From assembly GCA_963733505.1 (NCBI GenBank), contig CAVTDW010000019.1:62001-126000 (forward strand): a stretch of 64,000 nucleotides of DNA, given 5' to 3'. The position numbers were made by a program, and so were the translations under genes. This DNA comes from JALYXV01 sp963733505. GTDB taxonomy: Bacteria; Actinomycetota; Acidimicrobiia; Acidimicrobiales; Palsa-688. Below, piece by piece: positions 25,837 through 34,786 of the stretch (position 1 is the stretch's first letter; every line of letters starts with the position of its first letter). The notes beneath the pieces were generated by a model. That model was given only the letters and a program-made list of their open reading frames with translations. It did no database searches and was not told the origin of the DNA.

Positions 25837-27004
25837 ACGAAGACGCCGCAGACGAAGCCGCCGCAGACGCAGCAGCCGACGCCGAGAAGTGCTTGCCGAG
25901 GGTTTCTTCCTGCTGCTGGTAGGAGGAGCCGATAGCGGGCCCGTACAGCGACGTGGGCGCCTCCAGCATTCGCTCGAACGTGAGCTTGCACACCGGTTGG
26001 CCATGTTCGACCATGAACGGCACGTCGTGGGCCCGCACCTCGAGCGCCGCCCGGGAACCGTGGAAACGCCCAAGCGCGTCGTAGCCGAACCCGGGGTCGA
26101 AGAAACCGGCGTAGTGCGTCCGCAACTCCCCGCTGGTCGGGTCGTACGCCGTCATCTCCGCCGCCAGCGTGGGCGGGATGGTGACGGCCTCCTTCGAGAG
26201 GAGCAGGTAGAACCGCTTCGGTGACAGGACGATCCGGTTGCCCTCCTCCCGGCGCACCCGTTCCCAGTACTCGTCGCGCTCGAACGGCCCAGAACGCGTG
26301 AGGTCGAGCAGGGCCGTGTTCTCGCGGGCCCGGTAGCCGACCCACCCCTCGGAGTCGTCCCCCCGGAGGTCCAAGCTCAAGAAAAGGCCGTTGCTCACCG
26401 CCAGTTCCGAGGCCTCCACCGGACGGCCGCGCTCGTGCAGCAACGGCGACGATGCGTGAATGGCGCGCACCTCGTCGTCGCTCACGGCGCTGCGCCCGAC
26501 CGACAGGCGCAACTGGTTCAAGGTCAGGTCCTCGCGCACCCGGATCGGAAACGACAGCGGTACGACCTCCAGATACAGCCGCCCCTGGTACCCGGCCGAG
26601 ATCTCGTCGAAGCGGTAACTGCCGTCGGTGATCACCCGGGTGAACACATCCAGCCGCCCCGTCGAACTCTTCGGGTTGGCCTTGGCCCGGATCGACGGAG
26701 GAAGGGACAACCGCTCCTTCAACGGGATCAGATACGGCCGGCCCGGCTCCAGTACCACGCCGCCCTTGTGCAGGTCGAACTGCTCGAGCACCAGGTCCCC
26801 GAGCTTTTCCTCGACGCCCAGTCGGTCGGGCAGGAAGCTGCACCGCATCCGGTACCCCACCTCGCCCAGGCGCAGGTCGAGGCTGGCGGGTTGCACATTC
26901 CCGGCCGGAATCGTGAACTCGCCCGCATCGATGACGCCCTCACGGATCGCCGCGTCCAGCCACTGGTTGGGCAGCACACCGTCGCCGGGGGGCAGGGTCA
27001 GCAC
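25829..27004 (-). CDS. 2'-deoxycytidine 5'-triphosphate deaminase family protein (two-domain)
   Basis: A 391-residue protein with two dUTPase/Dcd-like halves. The first contains VQPASLDLRLGEVGYRMRCS and KANPKSSTGRLDVFTRVITD; the second TIPPTLAAEMTAYDPTSGEL and FFDPGFGYD. This fits the two-domain Dcd family, which deaminates dCTP to dUTP for thymidylate synthesis. The last 18 residues are almost only Ala and Ser (SASAAASAAASSAASSS), an added low-complexity tail absent from the core. Nothing in the sequence suggests loss of function. Confidence 0.85.
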   Translation of the reverse strand: MLTLPPGDGVLPNQWLDAAIREGVIDAGEFTIPAGNVQPASLDLRLGEVGYRMRCSFLPDRLGVEEKLGDLVLEQFDLHKGGVVLEPGRPYLIPLKERLSLPPSIRAKANPKSSTGRLDVFTRVITDGSYRFDEISAGYQGRLYLEVVPLSFPIRVREDLTLNQLRLSVGRSAVSDDEVRAIHASSPLLHERGRPVEASELAVSNGLFLSLDLRGDDSEGWVGYRARENTALLDLTRSGPFERDEYWERVRREEGNRIVLSPKRFYLLLSKEAVTIPPTLAAEMTAYDPTSGELRTHYAGFFDPGFGYDALGRFHGSRAALEVRAHDVPFMVEHGQPVCKLTFERMLEAPTSLYGPAIGSSYQQQEETLGKHFSASAAASAAASSAASSSR

Positions 27005-27047
27005 CGCGGCATGCTAACCCTGGCACCGGACGTGCGATCATCGATCG

Positions 27048-28598
27048 GTGGACCGCTTCGACGCTGTCATCGTGGGGTCGGGACCCAACGCCCTGGTCGC
27101 AGGGGCGGTGCTGGGCCGGGCCGGATGGCGGGTCCTCGTCCTCGAACGGGCCGACGTGGCCGGCGGTGCGCTCCACAGCGGCCCACTCACCGTGCCCGGC
27201 TACATCCACGACACCTACTCGGCCTTCTACGGGATGCTGCACGCCTCGCCCGTCTTCGCGGAACTTGAACTCGACCGGCGGGTCCGGTGGGCCCAGTTCC
27301 CCGTTCCTGTGGCCGCGGTCACCGGGCCCCACGACGCGGCCCGCTGCCTCCTCGACGAACGGGCGACGGCCGACGACCTGGCCGGGCGGTCGCCGGCGGA
27401 CGCCGACGCCTGGATCGAGCTGTGCAGTTGGTGGGACCGCGTCGGGCGCCGCTTCCTCGACATGATGTTGGGACCCATTGCGGCCCCGATGCCCACCGCC
27501 CGCTTCCTCGCGGCCGCGGGCCGTGACCTGCCCGGCGTCGCCCGCATGCTGGTCGAACCCATGGAGGCGCTGGCCCGCCACCGCTTCGCCACCGCCGCCG
27601 GCCAAGTGCTGCTGGCCGCGGGCTCGTCGCACACCGATGTCGGCGTCGACCAGCCCGGCAGTGTGCCCGCGGCCCTCATCTTGGCCATGGTCGGCCAGAC
27701 GCTGGGCATGCCTGTGCCCGTCGGCGGAGCGGGGCGCTTGGCAGAGGCCCTCGCCGGGGCCGTGACCGACGCCGGCGGACGGATTCGCACCGGGGCCGAG
27801 GTGACGCGTGTCGTTCTGGAAAAAGGCCACGCGGTCGGTGTGGAGACCCGCGATGGGGGGATGGTCTCGGCCCGCCGGGCCGTGCTCGCGGACACGGGCC
27901 CGGGAACGTTGTTCACCCGTCTGGTGGATGCGACGGTGTTGCCCCCACGCTTCCTCGACGGGCTCCGTCAGTTCCGCTACGGCACCGGGGTGTTCAAGGT
28001 CGACCTGGCGCTCGACGGCCCGGTGCCCTGGTTGGTCCCGGGCCTGGACAACTGCGGGGTCGTCCACCTGACCGGCGACCTCGACAACATGGCCGACGCC
28101 GCCTTCCACGCCCGCCGGGGCCGGCTGCCACCCCATCCCATGCTCATCGTCGGCCAGCAGAGCACCGCCGACCCGAGCCGGGCCCCGAGCGGCGGCCAGA
28201 CGCTCTGGATCGAGACCCACGTCCCCCCGATTCCCCGGGAGGAGGGCACGTGGGCAGGAGGCGCCCGGGACCGGTTCCTCGAGGTGGTGCTCGACCGGCT
28301 GGAGGCCCACGCCCCCGGCCTGCGATCGCGCATCGTGGGGATGGCGGTGCGCACGCCATCTGACCTCGAAGCGGGGAACCCCAACCTGGTGGGCGGCGAC
28401 ATCGGCTCCGGTTCCAACGCCTTGGACCAGCAGCTGGTTTTCCGGCCCGTCCCAGGGTGGTTCCGCTACGCCACACCCGTCCGCGGCCTGTACCTGTGCT
28501 CGGCCTCGGCCCACCCCGGCGGCGGGGTGCACGGCATGGTGGGCCGCAACTGCGCCCACCGGGTCCTCGCCGACGCTCGCCTGCACCGGATCCAATGA
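27048..28598 (+). CDS. Phytoene dehydrogenase-like FAD-dependent oxidoreductase
   Basis: A 516-residue flavoprotein. The dinucleotide-binding motif AVIVGSGPNALVAGAVLGRAG lies at the N-terminus (about residues 6-26), followed by VLVLERADVAGG. The C-terminal FAD segment reads YLCSASAHPGGGVHGMVG. This is the carotenoid-desaturase/PYROXD2 superfamily, but the neighbours give no carotenoid pathway, so substrate is open. It starts with GTG and overlaps the MOSC gene by ATGA. Confidence 0.88.
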   Translation: MDRFDAVIVGSGPNALVAGAVLGRAGWRVLVLERADVAGGALHSGPLTVPGYIHDTYSAFYGMLHASPVFAELELDRRVRWAQFPVPVAAVTGPHDAARCLLDERATADDLAGRSPADADAWIELCSWWDRVGRRFLDMMLGPIAAPMPTARFLAAAGRDLPGVARMLVEPMEALARHRFATAAGQVLLAAGSSHTDVGVDQPGSVPAALILAMVGQTLGMPVPVGGAGRLAEALAGAVTDAGGRIRTGAEVTRVVLEKGHAVGVETRDGGMVSARRAVLADTGPGTLFTRLVDATVLPPRFLDGLRQFRYGTGVFKVDLALDGPVPWLVPGLDNCGVVHLTGDLDNMADAAFHARRGRLPPHPMLIVGQQSTADPSRAPSGGQTLWIETHVPPIPREEGTWAGGARDRFLEVVLDRLEAHAPGLRSRIVGMAVRTPSDLEAGNPNLVGGDIGSGSNALDQQLVFRPVPGWFRYATPVRGLYLCSASAHPGGGVHGMVGRNCAHRVLADARLHRIQ

Positions 28599-29258
28599 GC
28601 GAATCGAACGTCATCGGCCGGGTGGTCTCGGTCAACGTGGGCCAGCCTCGGACCGTCGACTGGTACGGCCGCCGAGTCCGAACCTCCATCTGGAAGGCGC
28701 CCGTCGATGGTCCAGTGGCGGTCAACGGGCGTCAACCTCGACGGCGACGCACAATCGGATCTCCGGGTCCACGGCGGCTACGACAAAGCGATCTACGCCT
28801 ACGCCGTCGAGGACTACGAGTGGTGGTCGGCCGAGCTGGGCGTGGCGCTCGAGCCGGGAACCTTCGGGGAGAACCTGACCACCGAGGGCATCGAACTGGC
28901 CGACGCGATCGTCGGCGAGCAGTGGTTGGTCGGCTCCGCCACCTTGGAGGTCAGCGAACCGCGCCTGCCGTGCTACAAGCTCGGTATGCGGATGGGCGAC
29001 GCCACCTTCGTCGACGCCTTCGACCAGGCCAGCCGGTTCGGCACCTACCTGCGGATCGTCGAGGGGGGCGAAGTGTCGCGGGGCAGCGAGATCATCGGTT
29101 TGCAACGACCGGAGAGCACCTTGACCATCGGCGACCTGGTCGAGGCTCATCATCGTCCGACCCCGGACCTACTCGGTCGGATCGCGGCAACGAGCGCCGT
29201 GCCCGAGCGGTGGCGGGCCATGGCCGAGCGGGCGCTGCTGCGCCGACAGGCGCGGTGA
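28595..29258 (+). CDS. MOSC domain protein (frame break)
   Basis: A MOSC-domain protein of the YiiM type, which handles molybdenum cofactor-linked sulfur transfer or detoxification. The start MSESNVIGRVVSVNVGQPRT lies in one frame to about 28720; the rest (GVNLDGDAQSDLRVHGGYDK, FGENLTTEGIEL, LPCYKLGMRMGD with the conserved Cys) lies in another. One extra base near 28724 (GGTCAACGGGCG) explains the switch. Whole length would be about 220 residues. The start overlaps the oxidoreductase stop, and its stop overlaps the esterase start (GTGA), so the three genes are coupled. Confidence 0.83.
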
Positions 29259-30121
29259 GGGCCCGGCGGCTCACACCGCACGACGACGGTCCCGGCACTT
29301 CGGACCACGTCATGACCTACGACGGGCGACCGCGGCCCTATCGCGTCCATGTCCCGCCGGTCCTGCCGGTGGGCGCGCCGCTCGTCATCCAACTCCACGG
29401 CGGGGGCGGCAACGGCACCGGCCTCGACCGGCTCACACGCTTCCACCGCCTGGCGGATCGGGAGCGTTTCGCCGTGGTGTCGCCCAACGGCTTCGACCGG
29501 CACTGGAACGACGGTCGGTTGCCGGCCATGCCAGGCGAGGTCGACGACGTCGGCTTCGTCGCCGCCCTGATCGACTGCATGGCGGCATCGCTGCCCATCG
29601 ACCGTCGGCGGGTGTACGCCGTCGGCATCTCGAACGGGGCCATGATGGCGGCCCGCCTGGCCAGCGGCCTCCCCGAACGAATCGCCGCCTTCGCCCAGGT
29701 GGCGGGGACGGCGGCAGCCGATGCGCCGAGTTGGTGGCACCCCGACCGGCCGGTACCGCTGATCCAGATCCACGGCACCGGCGACACCATCGTGCCCTAC
29801 GACGGCGGGGCGGTGCGGACCCGGCGACGGGGCGACATCGACCGAGGCCGCGTCCTCGGGGTCGACGAATGGGCGGCGCTGCTGGCGGCCCACAACCGCG
29901 CCACCGGGCCTGCGGTGACCAGAATCGAGCCCGACGTGACGGTCCGGGCTTGGCGCGGCCCAACGCCCCAGAGCGACGTCGAGTTCTGGCGAGTGGACGG
30001 CGGCGGCCATACCTGGCCGGGCGGGGTCCAGTATCTGCCGGTTGGCATCGTGGGCCCGACGTCGGCGAGCTTCGACGCCACCGCCGAGATCTGGCGTTTC
30101 GTTTCGGCCCACAACATTTAG
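29255..30121 (+). CDS. LpqC/PHB depolymerase-family esterase
   Basis: A 288-residue alpha/beta hydrolase of the polyhydroxybutyrate depolymerase/feruloyl esterase (LpqC) family. It shows the oxyanion segment IQLHGGGGNGTGLDRL, the nucleophile in YAVGISNGAMMAARLA, an Asp segment GTGDTIVPYDGG and the His in GGGHTWPGG. No clear signal peptide is seen, unlike many exported homologues; the GTG start overlaps the MOSC stop and may be correct. Substrate unknown. Confidence 0.85.
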   Translation: MRARRLTPHDDGPGTSDHVMTYDGRPRPYRVHVPPVLPVGAPLVIQLHGGGGNGTGLDRLTRFHRLADRERFAVVSPNGFDRHWNDGRLPAMPGEVDDVGFVAALIDCMAASLPIDRRRVYAVGISNGAMMAARLASGLPERIAAFAQVAGTAAADAPSWWHPDRPVPLIQIHGTGDTIVPYDGGAVRTRRRGDIDRGRVLGVDEWAALLAAHNRATGPAVTRIEPDVTVRAWRGPTPQSDVEFWRVDGGGHTWPGGVQYLPVGIVGPTSASFDATAEIWRFVSAHNI

Positions 30122-30187
30122 TGGATCCGGCGAGCAAACCTGTAAGCGGCGCGACAGTATTGAGACATCTCCGGGAAGGGGAGGCCC

Positions 30188-30664
30188 ATGAAGGTCGCAA
30201 TGACCATTAATGGGACGAGTCAGGAACACGAGATCGAAGCGCGTGTCCTCCTCGTCCAGTTCATTCGAGACATCGCAGGATTGACCGGCACCAACGTCGG
30301 TTGCGACACCACGTCGTGCGGCACCTGCACGGTGCTGCTCGACGGTGAGTCGGTGAAGTCCTGCACCGTGCTGGCGGTCCAGGCCGACGGCGCCGATATC
30401 ACGACGATCGAAGGTCTCGCTCCGCCCGGCACGCTGCACCCGATGCAGGAGGCATTCCGCGAGAACCACGCCCTGCAATGCGGGTTCTGCACGCCGGGCA
30501 TGGTGCTGGCCGCGGTGTCGCTCTTGCAGGAGAACGCTCACCCAAGCGAGCAGGAGGTGCGCAGCGCCTTGGAAGGCAACCTGTGCCGCTGCACCGGGTA
30601 CCACAACATCGTCAAGGCCATCCTCGCGGCCGCCGATGCCGCCGGAGCGGAGGTGTCGGCATGA
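30188..30664 (+). CDS. coxS: CO dehydrogenase-type small subunit, 2x[2Fe-2S]
   Basis: Electron-transfer subunit of a molybdenum hydroxylase. The 158-residue protein has the N-terminal plant-type [2Fe-2S] Cys set (VGCDTTSCGTCTVLLDG, then Cys in SCTVLA) and the C-terminal set (QCGFCTPGMVL and NLCRCTGYHNIV). It starts an operon with coxL and coxM, overlapping coxL by ATGA. A ribosome binding site (GGGGAGG) precedes the ATG. Confidence 0.94.
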   Translation: MKVAMTINGTSQEHEIEARVLLVQFIRDIAGLTGTNVGCDTTSCGTCTVLLDGESVKSCTVLAVQADGADITTIEGLAPPGTLHPMQEAFRENHALQCGFCTPGMVLAAVSLLQENAHPSEQEVRSALEGNLCRCTGYHNIVKAILAAADAAGAEVSA

Positions 30665-33030
30665 CCGCGGTCGTCGGAACCCGCATGCTGCGCAAGGAGG
30701 ACCCGGAACTCCTGACGGGCGAGGCCCGTTTCGTGGACGACCTGGTCATCCCCGGAGCGCTGCACCTGGCCATCGTCCGCAGCCCCCACGCCCACGCCAC
30801 CATCAAGTCGGTCGACCTGACGGCGGCGTTGGCCCAGCCCGGGGTCGTGGCCGCCTTCAGTGGCGCCGACCTGCGCTCGGAATGGGCCGGACCAATGCCC
30901 TGTGCCTGGCCGGTGACCGAGGACATGCTCAACCCTGAGCACTTCCCGATCGCGGTGCAGACCGCCTGTTACGTCGGCGACGCGGTGGCCGTGGTCGTGG
31001 CCGAGACCGACATGGCCGCCCGGGACGCAGCCGAGCTGGTGGACATCGACTTCGACATCCTGCCCGCGGTGGTCGACTTGGAGGACGCCCTCTCCGACCG
31101 GGTACTGGTCCACGAGGCGCTCGGCACCAACCGGTCCTACACCTGGGAGCTCATACCTGCCCCCGAGGCGGTCGACGAGGCCTTCGCCAACGCCACCCAT
31201 ACCGTCGTGGAGCGCTTTGTCCAGCAACGGCTGATTCCCTCAGCCATGGAAACCCGCGGCGTGGTCGCGGTCCCCGCGGTGTACGGCGGCGAATTTACCC
31301 TCTATACCTCAACGCAGGTCCCCCACATCCTGAGGGTGCTGGCGGCGCTGACCGTCGGAGTTTCGGAGAGCAAGCTGCGAGTCGTGGCGCCCTCGGTGGG
31401 CGGCGGTTTCGGCTCCAAGCTCGACGTGTACGCCGAGGAGCTGCTGTGCCTGGCCCTGGCCCGGCGCCTGCGCCGGCCGGTCCGCTGGAGCGAGGACCGC
31501 ATGGAGAACACGCAGGCCACCATCCAGGGGCGGGGCATGATCCAGCACATGGAGTTGGCCGCCGACGCCGACGGCCGGGTGACCGCCGTTCGAGCCCGGT
31601 TGCTGGCCGACATGGGGGCCTACCTGCAGCTGGTGACACCGGGCATCCCCCTGCTCGGGGCGTTCCTCTACGCCGGGGTGTACGACATCCCGGCCTACTC
31701 GTTCACGTGCACCGGGGTCTTCACGACCAAGACGCCGACCGACGCCTACCGCGGGGCGGGTCGCCCCGAGGCGACGTATGCCCTCGAGCGAGCCATGGAT
31801 GCCCTGGCGCGTCAGGTGGGGGTGGACCCGGCCGAAATCCGGCGGCGCAACTTCGTGCGATCCGACCAGTTCCCCTACAGCTCCTCAGGGGGGCTGATCT
31901 TCGACAGCGGCAACTACGAGCCCGCCCTCACCCGGGCCATGGAGATGGCGGGATACGACGGTGTGCGGGCCGAACAGAAGCAGCGGCGATCGGCCGGCGC
32001 GACGAAGCACCTCGGTATCGGCCTGTCGTCGTACGTGGAGATGTGCGGCCTGGCGCCCAGCCGGGTGTTGTCGGCGTTGCGCTACGTGGCGGGCGGTTGG
32101 GAGTCGTCGACCGTGCGGTTCCTGCCCACCGGCAAGGTGCAGGTCGTGACCGGCACCGCGCCGCACGGGCAGGGCCATGAGACGTCGTGGTCGATGATCG
32201 TCGCCGACCAGTTGGGGGTGAATCCCGACGACGTCGAGGTCCTTCACTCCGACACCTCGATCGCGCCGCATGGGATGGACACCTACGGCTCGCGCTCGCT
32301 GTCGGTGGGCGGCACGGCGCTGTGGCTGGCCACTGAGAAGGTCATCGAAAAGGCCAAGCTGATCGCGGCCCACCAACTGGAGGTGGCGGCCGACGACCTG
32401 GACTATGCCGGTGGCACCTTCACGGTCAAGGGCTCGCCCGACCGGACCATGGCGATCGGTGCTGTGGCGTTCGAGGCGTTCACGGCCCACAACCTCCCCG
32501 ACGGGTTGGAACCCAACCTGGAGGCGACGAGCCATTGGGACCCGCCCAACTTCACGTTCCCCTTCGGCACCCACATCTGTGTCGTGGAGGTCGACGAGGA
32601 GACTGGGAAGGTCGACGTCCTCAAGTACGTGGCGGTCGACGACTGCGGGACCCAGATCAACCCGCTGATCATCGAGGGCCAGGTCCACGGTGGGATCGTG
32701 CAGGGCGCGGCCCAGGCGCTGTTCGAGGAGGCGATTTACGACGACGACGGCAACCTGATCACGTCGTCCTTGGCCGATTACCTCGTCCCCTCGGCGGCCG
32801 ATTTCCCGAGCATGGAGACCGACACGACCGTGACCCCGAGCCCGACCAACCCCATGGGCGTGAAGGGGGTGGGCGAGGCGGGCACCATCGCCGCCGCCCC
32901 GGCGGTGATGAACGCCATCATCGACGCCTTGTCGCCCTTCGGCATCACCGATATCGACATGCCGGCCACGCCGCAGCGGATCTGGACGGCCATCCAACAG
33001 GCCGGCGGCACGAACGGAGGGCCCCGATGA
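30661..33030 (+). CDS. coxL: CO dehydrogenase-like large subunit, form II
   Basis: Molybdopterin-binding catalytic subunit of a xanthine oxidase-family enzyme. The 789-residue protein has the active-site loop AYRGAGR at residues 362-368, the form II signature; true aerobic CO dehydrogenases of form I carry AYxCSFR. Other family segments are GGGFGSKLDVYAEE and GTAPHGQGHETSWSMI, plus GVGEAGTIAAAPAV near the end. The ATG overlaps the coxS stop. Form II enzymes may oxidise CO weakly or act on other small substrates, so the substrate is not settled. Confidence 0.92.
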   Translation: MTAVVGTRMLRKEDPELLTGEARFVDDLVIPGALHLAIVRSPHAHATIKSVDLTAALAQPGVVAAFSGADLRSEWAGPMPCAWPVTEDMLNPEHFPIAVQTACYVGDAVAVVVAETDMAARDAAELVDIDFDILPAVVDLEDALSDRVLVHEALGTNRSYTWELIPAPEAVDEAFANATHTVVERFVQQRLIPSAMETRGVVAVPAVYGGEFTLYTSTQVPHILRVLAALTVGVSESKLRVVAPSVGGGFGSKLDVYAEELLCLALARRLRRPVRWSEDRMENTQATIQGRGMIQHMELAADADGRVTAVRARLLADMGAYLQLVTPGIPLLGAFLYAGVYDIPAYSFTCTGVFTTKTPTDAYRGAGRPEATYALERAMDALARQVGVDPAEIRRRNFVRSDQFPYSSSGGLIFDSGNYEPALTRAMEMAGYDGVRAEQKQRRSAGATKHLGIGLSSYVEMCGLAPSRVLSALRYVAGGWESSTVRFLPTGKVQVVTGTAPHGQGHETSWSMIVADQLGVNPDDVEVLHSDTSIAPHGMDTYGSRSLSVGGTALWLATEKVIEKAKLIAAHQLEVAADDLDYAGGTFTVKGSPDRTMAIGAVAFEAFTAHNLPDGLEPNLEATSHWDPPNFTFPFGTHICVVEVDEETGKVDVLKYVAVDDCGTQINPLIIEGQVHGGIVQGAAQALFEEAIYDDDGNLITSSLADYLVPSAADFPSMETDTTVTPSPTNPMGVKGVGEAGTIAAAPAVMNAIIDALSPFGITDIDMPATPQRIWTAIQQAGGTNGGPR

Positions 33031-33866
33031 TCACGGCCAGCTTCGAGTACCGGCGGGCCGGTTCCGCCGACGAGGCGATTGCGCTGCTGACCGAGAACGG
33101 CGACGACGCCAAGCTGCTGGCCGGCGGGCACTCGCTGCTTCCCCTCATGAAGCTGCGCCTGGCCCGTCCGAGCATGCTGATCGACATCGGCCGGCTGGCT
33201 GACCTGTCGTACATCCGGGTCGAAGGCGACCAGATCGCCATCGGTGCCCTCACGCGACATCACGACGTGGAGGTGTCGGAGTTGCTGGCGCGGGAGGTGC
33301 CCTTGTTACCGGCCGCCGCCGGTCAGGTCGGCGACCCCCAGATCCGCCACCGGGGGACGATCGGGGGTTCGCTGGCGCATGGTGACCCGGCCTCGGACCT
33401 GCCGGCGGTGGTACTGGCGCTCGGAGCCACGATCGTGGTCCGGGGGCCCGGGGGCGAGCGGTCGATCCCCGCCGCGGAGTTCTTCGCGGGCTTCATGGAG
33501 ACGGCATTGGCAGCCGACGAGGTGCTCACCGAGATCCGGGTGCCCCGGCTGGAGGGTGTCGGGTGGTCGTTCCAGAAGTTCAACCGCCGGGCCCACGACT
33601 GGGCGATCGTCGGCGTGGCGGCCGTGAAGTCCGGGTCCGGGTCGAACGGCGAGGGTGCCGGCGTGGCGTTGGTCAACATGTCGTCGACACCCGTCCGGGC
33701 GACCGCGGTGGAGGAAGCGCTGGCTTCGGGCGCATCGGCCGCCGAGGCGGCGGCACACGCCGCCGACGGGCTTGACCCGCCGAGCGACATCAACGCCAGC
33801 CCGGAGTTCCGCCGCCATCTGGCCCAGGTCCTGGTCCGCCGGGCCCTCGAGGAGGCAGGCGCCTGA
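33027..33866 (+). CDS. coxM: CO dehydrogenase-type FAD-binding medium subunit
   Basis: A 279-residue FAD subunit. FAD-binding loops are seen in KLLAGGHSLLPLMKLRLARP and RHRGTIGGSLAHGDPASDLP, the two characteristic Gly-rich signatures. The ATG overlaps the coxL stop by four bases. It completes the S-L-M trio in the order small-large-medium. Confidence 0.93.
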   Translation: MITASFEYRRAGSADEAIALLTENGDDAKLLAGGHSLLPLMKLRLARPSMLIDIGRLADLSYIRVEGDQIAIGALTRHHDVEVSELLAREVPLLPAAAGQVGDPQIRHRGTIGGSLAHGDPASDLPAVVLALGATIVVRGPGGERSIPAAEFFAGFMETALAADEVLTEIRVPRLEGVGWSFQKFNRRAHDWAIVGVAAVKSGSGSNGEGAGVALVNMSSTPVRATAVEEALASGASAAEAAAHAADGLDPPSDINASPEFRRHLAQVLVRRALEEAGA

Positions 33867-33895
33867 CCCAACCCGGGCCGCACGATCCCGCCCAG

Positions 33896-34786
33896 GTGCT
33901 GGCGGCGCTCGTCGAACACGGCTATCTCGCCGACGAGGGGCTGGCGACCGCCATCTACCTGGCGCTGGTCCTCCCCCGACCGCTCCTCCTCGAAGGTGAG
34001 GCCGGGGTGGGCAAGACCGAGGTGGCCAAGGTCCTCGCCCGCTGGACGGGCGGGGACCTGCTCCGCGTCCAGTGCTACGAAGGCATCGACGTGGGCCAGG
34101 CAGTGTACGAGTGGGACTACGCCCGGCAGCTCCTGCACCTCCGGGCGGCCGAGGTGACCGGCGTGACCGGGGCCAGCGGGGCGGCCGGCCGCGACGTGGA
34201 GGACGAGCTGTACTCCGAGCGGTTCCTCGTGCGACGGCCCCTGCTGATGGCCATCGACCACCGCGAGGGCCCGCCGCCGGTGTTGCTGATCGACGAGGTC
34301 GATCGCGCCGACGACGAGTTCGAGGCCTTCCTGCTCGAGATCCTCTCCGACTACAGCGTGACCGTGCCCGAACTGGGCACCTTCCGGGCGTCGCAGCCGC
34401 CGGTGGTGATCATCACGTCCAACCGGACCAGGGATGTGCACGACGCCCTCAAGCGCCGCTGCCTGTACCACTGGGTCGAGCACCCGTCCTTCGAGCGCGA
34501 AGTTGCAATCGTCCGGTTGCGGGCTCCCGAGGTCGTCGACCGGTTGGCCCGCCAGGTCGCGGGCGCGGTCGAGCAGTTGCGGACCATGGACCTGTACAAG
34601 CCGCCCGGCGTGGCGGAAACCATCGACTGGGCGTCCGCCCTGGCGGCGCTCGGACAGGCTCAGCTGGACGAACACAGCGTCGAGATGACGCTCGGGACGG
34701 TGCTCAAGTACCGCGAGGATCAGGAGCGGGTACGGCGAGCCGATATCAGCGAGCTGGTCCGGTCCGCGCTCCTCCGCGGTGCATGA
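33896..34786 (+). CDS. MoxR-family AAA ATPase (CoxD-like)
   Basis: A 296-residue AAA+ ATPase with Walker A EGEAGVGKTE, Walker B VLLIDEVDRADDEFEAFLLE and sensor region VVIITSNRTRDVHDALKRRC, typical of MoxR. CoxD-like ATPases help insert the metal-sulfur centre or mature the cox enzyme. Translation from GTG 33896 is safe; in-frame sequence runs back to overlap coxM (CTG at 33863), so a slightly longer form is possible. It overlaps the VWA gene by ATGA. Confidence 0.9.
   Translation: MLAALVEHGYLADEGLATAIYLALVLPRPLLLEGEAGVGKTEVAKVLARWTGGDLLRVQCYEGIDVGQAVYEWDYARQLLHLRAAEVTGVTGASGAAGRDVEDELYSERFLVRRPLLMAIDHREGPPPVLLIDEVDRADDEFEAFLLEILSDYSVTVPELGTFRASQPPVVIITSNRTRDVHDALKRRCLYHWVEHPSFEREVAIVRLRAPEVVDRLARQVAGAVEQLRTMDLYKPPGVAETIDWASALAALGQAQLDEHSVEMTLGTVLKYREDQERVRRADISELVRSALLRGA

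Noticed and set aside
25849..25905. GAAGCCGCCGCAGACGC-type repeats at the end of the dCTP deaminase-like gene as a tandem-repeat locus
   Set aside because: They encode the Ala/Ser tail and are imperfect; slippage-prone, but there is no sign of a separate element.
30478..30660. Open frame extending upstream of coxL
   Set aside because: It shadows coxS; the conserved start MTAVVGTRMLRKEDPE begins at 30661 with an ATGA overlap.
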